11,178 nucleotides of DNA from positions 435-11,612 of the forward strand of contig JAJZFK010000244.1 in the NCBI GenBank assembly GCA_021805405.1. Reading direction: 5' to 3'. A model generated the notes under the pieces. That model was not told where the DNA came from. It ran no database searches and was given only the letters and a program-made list of their open reading frames with translations. This document shows positions 6,573 to 11,178 of this stretch, piece after piece; position 1 is the stretch's first letter; each line of letters begins with the position of its first letter. This DNA comes from a bacterium (GTDB lineage: Bacteria > Armatimonadota > Chthonomonadetes > Chthonomonadales > Chthonomonadaceae). The position numbers and the translations under genes are program-made.

Positions 6573-8605
6573 AAACCCGTTGCTCCTTGTGGCGAGTTGC
6601 GGCGAACATGCCGGTTTGCGCGGCGCTTAACCACATTTAAAGCAGGTACAGCTGAGACAAGGATGACTATGACACCCATTACCAATGGCCACACGGTGGG
6701 CCTATTCCACTGGTTCTGCAGTTTAGCTCGCAACTGGCCATTAATTCGGTAATACTCAGGTGAGTCCAGAGCAATTGGGTTGGGCTTAAAGTTCTTTAGC
6801 CAGGGTTGAACCAGTGCGTATGTTTCTGAATGTCGTTGATAAATTAGCGGGCAGTCCCTTGCTGAGATGTTTCGCAGTTCCGCAATAAGCCTGGCCCGTT
6901 GCGGAGTGTCGTTCATAGTCTGCATCTGCTCAAATACGCTGTTATACTCAGGATTGTTATAATCGGACTCGTTGGGACCAGGTCGCTTGTTGGGCCCGTA
7001 AAGCAGGAATGCGAAGTTCTCGGGATCAGGATAATCTGCAACCCAACCCCAGTTGGCAAACTGAAACTGACCGTTGTTTACATGATCCTGGAATACATTG
7101 TAGCGAAATGAACGTGAAACCACATCAATTCCTAAGGCATCCAGCTCACGCAAATGAAGGGCTAGTGTCTGCCTCCCAGCGGCATCGGTGTAACTGTTAT
7201 CGTAGTACAGTACCAATCGTCTATGAGTTTCAGGGTCTACGCCGTTAGGATATCCTGCTTGGGCTAGTAGCGCTTTTGCCTTAATGAGGTTGAATACGCG
7301 ATACGGATTGGTGTAATTTGGATCGTATCCAAACAGCCCAGGAGGTACGAGCCACTGGGCTGGTGTACCAAGACCCAAGGTTTCCAGGTCAATCTCCTCG
7401 TGCTCATCTATCGCCATGGAAATTGCCTGGCGCAGGTGTCTTGCTCGCGCCGAGTATCCGCCCACTACGGGGTCGTCCATATTAAATATGTAGTAATCTA
7501 CGTCGATGCCTACGGATTTTACGAGGCGAATTCCACGAGCTGCTAGATCAGGCGACAAGTAGTCTGGCCGTGGCATGGCTTGCTGGAAGTTGTTTTGCGA
7601 AACTCCTGTATCATCCAGGTAACCTTGCCGAAATTCGTTCCACGCCGTTATCCCTTCACGAATAATGTTAAACTGCACAGTATTGACAAGCGGTAGTCGT
7701 TTACCGGCATCTGCAAGCAGTCCTGCTGCTCTGTCACCAGGCATACCTGTTGAAGGATAGTATTCTACCGGGCGGTTGGGGTTCTTCTTTAATACGATTT
7801 CACCACGCGGCACATATTTTGTGAGGACAAATTGACCGCAACCCACTGGATGAGTTGCAAGATGGGCGCCATAGGTATCTACAGCTTCATGCGCAAGTGG
7901 CGATGTGAATGACATCGCCATAAGGTACCGAAGCTGAGGATAAGGATGATTAAGCAGTATGCGGAAAATGTATGGATTTTTGCTATCCAATTGAAGGCCC
8001 GTAATGGGGTAGCTATAATCAGACTTTTTATGTTCGTCTGTCAGTTTACGGTTGTGGGCCTCATACGCAGCCATTCCCTCGATCTTGGTGTCGAAATAGG
8101 CAACAATTGGACATGGCACGGAAGGATCCGCCATCCGCTTAAAGCTATATATGAAGTCTGCGGCGGTTATCTGGCGACCCTGGCCGTTAGGAAAACATGG
8201 ATCATTCTGAAAGCGCAGGTCTGGGCGAATCTGAAACGTCCAGAGTTGGCCGTTCACCATCTTTTTGCTACCACTGGGAGTTGCCGCAAGATACGTCACT
8301 GGCTTGACCGAGGGCATGCGTGCACCGAGGCAGAGATCTAGCTGCAGTGGGTTTCGCTTAAGGTAGTCATAGTTAAAGTAAGCTGGATAAAGAAGGTTGA
8401 CTACCGAACCTGAGTCCACGTCATATGCGATTGTGGGATCCAGGGATTTCACGTCATCCGTAAGTGCCAGGTAAAGGATTGAGCGTGATGAGTTTGCCGC
8501 AGGGTAGGGGCTGTTGCCGCAGCCAGTAGCGAACATTGCCAAACAGAGGCACGCGAGCAGAGCGCCAAACGTGATTGTACGCGGAAGAAAATTTTTATGG
8601 TTCAT
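6569..8605 (-). CDS. Family 5 extracellular solute-binding lipoprotein with C-terminal membrane helix
   Basis: Ligand-capturing component of the ABC importer. A basic N-terminus and a hydrophobic stretch (about residues 10-28) end in FATGC, so Cys29 is the likely lipidated residue after signal peptidase II cleavage. The body has SBP_bac_5 marks: LALTDDVKSLDP near the start, LWTFQIRPDLRF, ITAADFIYSFKRM, the RQAISMAID helix, and FANWGWVADYPDPENFAFLLYG toward the end. At 678 residues it is much longer than the usual 500-550. Unusually, residues about 638-659 form a second hydrophobic helix followed by a basic tail (KRRANRHVRR), so the protein seems anchored at both ends. It is first in the operon, consistent with high expression. 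The ATG at 8605 has no good Shine-Dalgarno sequence. Similar proteins bind peptides, opines, nickel or oligosaccharides; the ligand is not deducible. Confidence 0.92.
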   Translation of the reverse strand: MNHKNFLPRTITFGALLACLCLAMFATGCGNSPYPAANSSRSILYLALTDDVKSLDPTIAYDVDSGSVVNLLYPAYFNYDYLKRNPLQLDLCLGARMPSVKPVTYLAATPSGSKKMVNGQLWTFQIRPDLRFQNDPCFPNGQGRQITAADFIYSFKRMADPSVPCPIVAYFDTKIEGMAAYEAHNRKLTDEHKKSDYSYPITGLQLDSKNPYIFRILLNHPYPQLRYLMAMSFTSPLAHEAVDTYGAHLATHPVGCGQFVLTKYVPRGEIVLKKNPNRPVEYYPSTGMPGDRAAGLLADAGKRLPLVNTVQFNIIREGITAWNEFRQGYLDDTGVSQNNFQQAMPRPDYLSPDLAARGIRLVKSVGIDVDYYIFNMDDPVVGGYSARARHLRQAISMAIDEHEEIDLETLGLGTPAQWLVPPGLFGYDPNYTNPYRVFNLIKAKALLAQAGYPNGVDPETHRRLVLYYDNSYTDAAGRQTLALHLRELDALGIDVVSRSFRYNVFQDHVNNGQFQFANWGWVADYPDPENFAFLLYGPNKRPGPNESDYNNPEYNSVFEQMQTMNDTPQRARLIAELRNISARDCPLIYQRHSETYALVQPWLKNFKPNPIALDSPEYYRINGQLRAKLQNQWNRPTVWPLVMGVIVILVSAVPALNVVKRRANRHVRRNSPQGATGL

Positions 8606-8641
8606 AGAGTCATGGAGTGAGACACGGCGAAATTGTAGTTA

Positions 8642-8650
8642 GGTATTACC
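8642..8650. promoter_or_regulatory. Candidate operator GGTATTACC upstream of the transporter operon
   Basis: A perfect 9-base palindrome, GGTA-T-TACC, lies about 37 bases upstream of the binding-protein start. It shares GGTATTAC with the repeat at the regulator's own promoter (62-69). A -10-like TACAAT sits just downstream on the minus strand (8637 to 8632), but no good -35 box pairs with it. A repressor bound here could block transcription of the operon. Inference from a short word. Confidence 0.3.
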
Positions 8651-8756
8651 GGGCAACACTGCCGTGACGGATGTTGGAATAAATATACCTGCAAATCGTC
8701 TATCTTTCGCTCTGGCTGCATACTTATTTGATGCCACGCCTAGACTGAGTATGTAA

Positions 8757-8766
8757 TGTGATCACA
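8757..8766. promoter_or_regulatory. Perfect palindrome TGTGATCACA next to the dehydrogenase promoter
   Basis: This 10-base palindrome ends 4 bases before the -35 box at 8771. Its centre is about 44 bases upstream of the predicted start point, a spacing used by activators that touch RNA polymerase. The half-site TGTGA is that of CRP-family proteins, but those normally have six bases between half-sites and here there are none. Another regulator or chance is therefore as likely. Confidence 0.25.
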
Positions 8767-8770
8767 CCTC

Positions 8771-8799
8771 TTGAACCTTTTTACGTTACGTGTTAAGAT
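8771..8799 (+). promoter_or_regulatory. Sigma-70-type promoter of the dehydrogenase genes
   Basis: TTGAAC at 8771-8776 and TAAGAT at 8794-8799 are spaced by 17 bases, with an extended -10 TG at 8791-8792. Each hexamer matches consensus at four of six positions. The predicted start near 8806 leaves about 30 bases of leader before the small-subunit gene. Probably drives both dehydrogenase genes and perhaps the peptidase gene as well. Confidence 0.6.
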
Positions 8800-8835
8800 T
8801 GGTGACTGCTGAAGCGTGAGAGGTGGACTAATCAC

Positions 8836-9246
8836 ATGTTAGATGACAAGCAGGTACGCCTGCTAGAGGCGGTTGCAGACACAATTATTCCGCCAGACGA
8901 CTGGCCAGGTGCAGTGAAAGCTGGCGTTTGCAGGTTCATTGTTGAGCTTTTGGGTAAGGAAGAGCAGTGGAGGCTCCCTGCCTACCAGGAAGCACTGGCG
9001 GCTATTGATCGTTGCGCATTGGACGCACTTGGATTGTCGTTTGCGGAATTGGACGGCCCAGGAAGAACAGCGATTCTCAAGATGGTTGAAAACCATGAGC
9101 CATCCGCCGTGCGTGCAGGTACCTCAGCAACCTGGCTAAGCGTTGTGGCGCGCCACTGTGCGGAAGGTTATTACGCGGACCCCGGAAATGGTGGTAACGA
9201 AGGTGCAAAATCGTGGGAAATGATTGGCTATAAGGTGACGGCATGA
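8836..9246 (+). CDS. Gluconate 2-dehydrogenase subunit 3 family protein
   Basis: Small partner subunit (136 residues) of the flavin dehydrogenase encoded next. The N-terminal LLEAVADTIIPPDDWPGA and the C-terminal EGYYADPGNGGNEGAKSWEMIGY are the two conserved ends of the Gluconate_2-dh3 family. In studied homologues this gamma-type subunit assists folding or membrane delivery of the catalytic subunit and usually carries a Tat signal. Here it begins directly with the conserved helix, and an in-frame stop at 8803-8805 rules out a longer N-terminus with a signal, so the complex is probably cytoplasmic. AGGTGG lies 9 bases before the ATG. The last codons overlap the oxidoreductase start in ATGA, showing translational coupling and supporting a 1:1 partnership. 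The family is confident; the substrate of the complex is unknown. Confidence 0.88.
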   Translation: MLDDKQVRLLEAVADTIIPPDDWPGAVKAGVCRFIVELLGKEEQWRLPAYQEALAAIDRCALDALGLSFAELDGPGRTAILKMVENHEPSAVRAGTSATWLSVVARHCAEGYYADPGNGGNEGAKSWEMIGYKVTA

Positions 9247-10892
9247 GCGATTATGATGTGATTGTGGTTGGTACTGGGGCTGGTGGCGGCATTGCGGCTT
9301 GTGTTCTCGCAGAGCGCGGGTTTTCTGTTCTACTACTGGAGCGCGGTGAAAAACTCTCATTTGAACAGGTCGGACGGGATCACCTGCGGAATCAGCGTCT
9401 TTCCGCGTACGGGCACAATGTGGGACCAAACGATGGTAATCCACGCACTATTCGAAATGGCTCCGGTGATTTTATTGCACTATCGCCGTGGCAAGGTGGT
9501 TACCACGCCAACGCAGCCTGTGTGGGCAGTGGCACTCTTGTGTACGGTGCACAGTCGTGGCGATTTGTGCCCGAGGATTTTCGCATGGCGTCGGTTTATG
9601 GTACGCCTGAGGGAAGTTCGCTGGCGGATTGGCCAATTGATTACGACGAACTAGAACCGTTTTATACCCGCGTTGAATGGGAACTCGGTGTCTGTGGTGA
9701 TGCGGGAGCTAACGCGCACTCTGCGTGGCGGTCTCGCCCATACCCAATGCCACCCATGCAGCGTACTAGTCAGTACGATACCTTAAAGGCTGGTGCCGAT
9801 TTACTGGGCTGGAATACCGCACCTGTACCACTTTTGATTAACTCGCAGGAGTATGGTGGACGGCCTGCGTGTGTAGCTTGTCAGCAATGTGTAGGCTTTG
9901 CATGCCCTGTAGGTGCCAAAAATGGTTCTGCAAACACAGTTATTCCCCGGGCTCTTGCAACAGGCCGTTGTGAACTACGTGCATCCACAATGGTTACCAG
10001 GCTAGTGTGCAACAACATGGGCAAGGTTGTGGGTGTGGAGTCAGCGACGGAGGAGAATGGAGAGTGTCGCACGCAAATCGACTATGCCAGGAAGGTGATA
10101 GTGTCGTGCGGCGCTATCGAGACTGCACGGCTCCTGCTTAACTCACGCAATGATCGATACCCAAATGGCATCGGTAACGATTTCGACCAGGTGGGTAGAA
10201 ACCTGCAGGGACATTACTATCCGGGCGCATTAGGTCTTATGCCGCACGATGTTTATGATGGAATTGGACCGGGAGTAGTGATCTCTACATCTCGCTTCAA
10301 TCATGGCAATGAGGGTATCATAGGCGGCGGAATGATCGCTAATGAATTTATCATGACTCCGGCAACGTACTGGCATCGTGCGCTACCGCCAGACGTTCCA
10401 CGGTGGGGACAGGCCAACAAAGACTGGATGCGCGAGAACTACAAGCGTACGGTTCACGTTACCGGGCCTGTGCAGGAGATTCCTTCGCCTGGTGCACGCG
10501 TGACGGTAAATAAGCAGGTGCGCGATAAGTATGGTCGACCGGTGGCCCACCTCTCGGGAGCCACTCACCAGGAAACGGTGCGGACCTCACAGTTTATGTG
10601 GCACCGTTGTGTCGAGTGGCTTGAGGCTTCGGGAGCGGTGCGTACCTGGGGTGATCCACCTGCAGGCGCGTGGTTGAGCGGTGGTCAGCATCAGGCCGGA
10701 ACGTGCAGGATGGGTGATGATGCTCGTTCCTCCGTAACGGACCGGTGGGGACGCATTCACGATCAACCGAACCTCTACGTGCTCGACTCATCGTTGCACG
10801 TGACGAATGGAGGTTTTAATCCCGTCCTTACAATTATGGCACTTGCATTCCGCGGTGCAGAAAAGGTAGCAGCTGAGCTTAATGACCACTAA
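9243..10892 (+). CDS. GMC-family FAD-dependent oxidoreductase (gluconate 2-dehydrogenase large-subunit type)
   Basis: Catalytic flavoprotein, 549 residues, normal length for the family. The FAD-binding fold opens at residues 5-16 (DVIVVGTGAGGG), with Glu33 (LLLERG) placed to bind the adenosine ribose. VGSGTLVYGAQSWRF (about 94-108) is the flavin contact region. The C-terminal GMC domain provides the active-site pair His483 (HQAGTCRMG) and Asn526 (GGFNPVLT). Cys210, Cys213, Cys216 and Cys221 (C-x2-C-x2-C-x4-CP) lie where fructose dehydrogenase and FAD-glucose dehydrogenase have their iron-sulfur ligands, so a cluster is possible here. The likely reaction is oxidation of a sugar, polyol or sugar acid, with electrons passed to an unknown acceptor; no cytochrome subunit is encoded in the window. 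It overlaps the small-subunit gene by 4 bases and has no signal peptide. Family firm, substrate unassigned. Confidence 0.92.
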   Translation: MSDYDVIVVGTGAGGGIAACVLAERGFSVLLLERGEKLSFEQVGRDHLRNQRLSAYGHNVGPNDGNPRTIRNGSGDFIALSPWQGGYHANAACVGSGTLVYGAQSWRFVPEDFRMASVYGTPEGSSLADWPIDYDELEPFYTRVEWELGVCGDAGANAHSAWRSRPYPMPPMQRTSQYDTLKAGADLLGWNTAPVPLLINSQEYGGRPACVACQQCVGFACPVGAKNGSANTVIPRALATGRCELRASTMVTRLVCNNMGKVVGVESATEENGECRTQIDYARKVIVSCGAIETARLLLNSRNDRYPNGIGNDFDQVGRNLQGHYYPGALGLMPHDVYDGIGPGVVISTSRFNHGNEGIIGGGMIANEFIMTPATYWHRALPPDVPRWGQANKDWMRENYKRTVHVTGPVQEIPSPGARVTVNKQVRDKYGRPVAHLSGATHQETVRTSQFMWHRCVEWLEASGAVRTWGDPPAGAWLSGGQHQAGTCRMGDDARSSVTDRWGRIHDQPNLYVLDSSLHVTNGGFNPVLTIMALAFRGAEKVAAELNDH

Positions 10893-11178
10893 TCAGTCGC
10901 CAAATGAGACTATCTGTATAACTGAGTTGCCAAACGGTATCCGTATCGTTTCTGAGTTTGTGGGAACGGTAGATTCGGTTTCATTGGGCCTATGGATTGG
11001 CACTGGATCGTGCGATGAATCGCCAGAAGAGGCAGGCATCACGCATTTCATAGAACACATGCTGTTTAAGGGTACTGACACCAGAACGGCTCATAAAATC
11101 GCTGATGATATAGAAGCCGGTGGCGGGCAGCTTAATGCGTTTACATCGAAGGATGTTACCTGCTACGATGCACGCGTT
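10882..11178 (+). CDS. M16 family zinc peptidase, N-terminal part (runs off the window)
   Basis: Ninety-nine codons of a gene cut by the window edge. The sequence has the N-terminal M16 (pitrilysin/processing-peptidase) features: an LPNGIRIV strand, a VSLGLWIGTGSCDE strand, then the inverted zinc motif HFIEH, with His55 and His59 as metal ligands and Glu58 as the catalytic base, followed by MLFKGT. The later EAGGGQLNAFTSKDVTCYDA segment is also typical. Members of this bacterial group are about 410-430 residues and cleave peptides; many are cytoplasmic. The ATG at 10882-10884 lies 11 bases inside the end of the oxidoreductase gene in another frame, and no strong ribosome binding site precedes it, so translation is probably coupled. 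No functional link to the dehydrogenase is apparent. The downstream third zinc ligand is outside the window. Confidence 0.9.
   Translation, partial: MTTNQSPNETICITELPNGIRIVSEFVGTVDSVSLGLWIGTGSCDESPEEAGITHFIEHMLFKGTDTRTAHKIADDIEAGGGQLNAFTSKDVTCYDARV

Noticed and set aside
7946..8341. 131-codon plus-strand open frame antisense to the binding-protein gene
   Set aside because: The opposite strand encodes conserved SBP_bac_5 segments over the whole stretch, and the antisense translation has no recognisable motif.
8602..8613. Three-codon upstream frame (M-T-L-stop) overlapping the binding-protein ATG
   Set aside because: There is no ribosome binding site before it, and such tiny frames are expected by chance.
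8781..8791. ACGT-T-ACGT repeat inside the promoter spacer as an operator
   Set aside because: It is a very short self-complementary word that also reads as a tandem repeat; nothing else supports it as a binding site.
9262..9654. 130-codon plus-strand open frame inside the GMC oxidoreductase gene
   Set aside because: It is a shadow of the real frame, which carries the FAD-binding motifs; no independent start signal is visible.

Overview
The window is ordinary bacterial chromosomal DNA, densely coded and roughly half G+C by eye. Four of its genes appear to start at TTG or GTG. The lineage cannot be fixed from sequence alone. A GntR-LacI chimeric regulator, a double-anchored family 5 binding protein and a short gluconate-dehydrogenase-type pair would suit a heterotroph such as a member of Armatimonadota, but that is only a guess. 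No RNA genes, CRISPR arrays, insertion sequences or integrase-type genes were seen.

Layout. (1) 1-1247, + strand: a sugar-type regulator (GntR DNA-binding domain plus LacI/periplasmic-binding-like sensor) behind a perfect-consensus sigma-70-type promoter. An inverted repeat sits where an autoregulatory operator would be. (2) 1248-1365: a short convergent gap with no clear terminator. (3) 8605 down to 1366, - strand: one tightly packed operon in the order family 5 solute-binding lipoprotein, DppB-like permease, DppC-like permease, DppD-like ATPase, DppF-like ATPase, then a 12-helix MFS/BT1-like carrier. Junctions are 4-base ATGA overlaps or gaps of 2 to 24 bases. The DppD-like gene carries a single extra base at about 4096, which splits an otherwise full-length 335-residue protein in the middle of the ATPase core. 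(4) 8606-8835: a divergent intergenic region with a good promoter for the rightward genes and two small palindromes. (5) 8836-10892, + strand: a Gluconate_2-dh3-type small subunit and a GMC-family FAD oxidoreductase, overlapping by 4 bases. (6) 10882 to the window edge, + strand: the start of an M16 zinc peptidase, overlapping the oxidoreductase gene by 11 bases.

How the genes may work together. The leftward operon encodes an ABC importer for a peptide-like or oligosaccharide-like ligand. The binding protein captures the ligand, two permeases form the channel and two ATPases drive it. An MFS-type carrier of unknown substrate is co-transcribed. The rightward pair encodes a flavin dehydrogenase that probably oxidises a sugar or another alcohol. 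Neither subunit has a visible export signal, so it is probably cytoplasmic. The regulator may control the importer: an 8-base word, GGTATTAC, occurs both in its own promoter-proximal repeat and upstream of the binding-protein gene. This link is an inference.

No clearly new biological system was found. The points most worth a second look are the DppD frameshift, the binding protein with both a lipid anchor and a C-terminal membrane helix, the MFS gene inside a Dpp-type operon, and the four-cysteine cluster in the GMC oxidoreductase.
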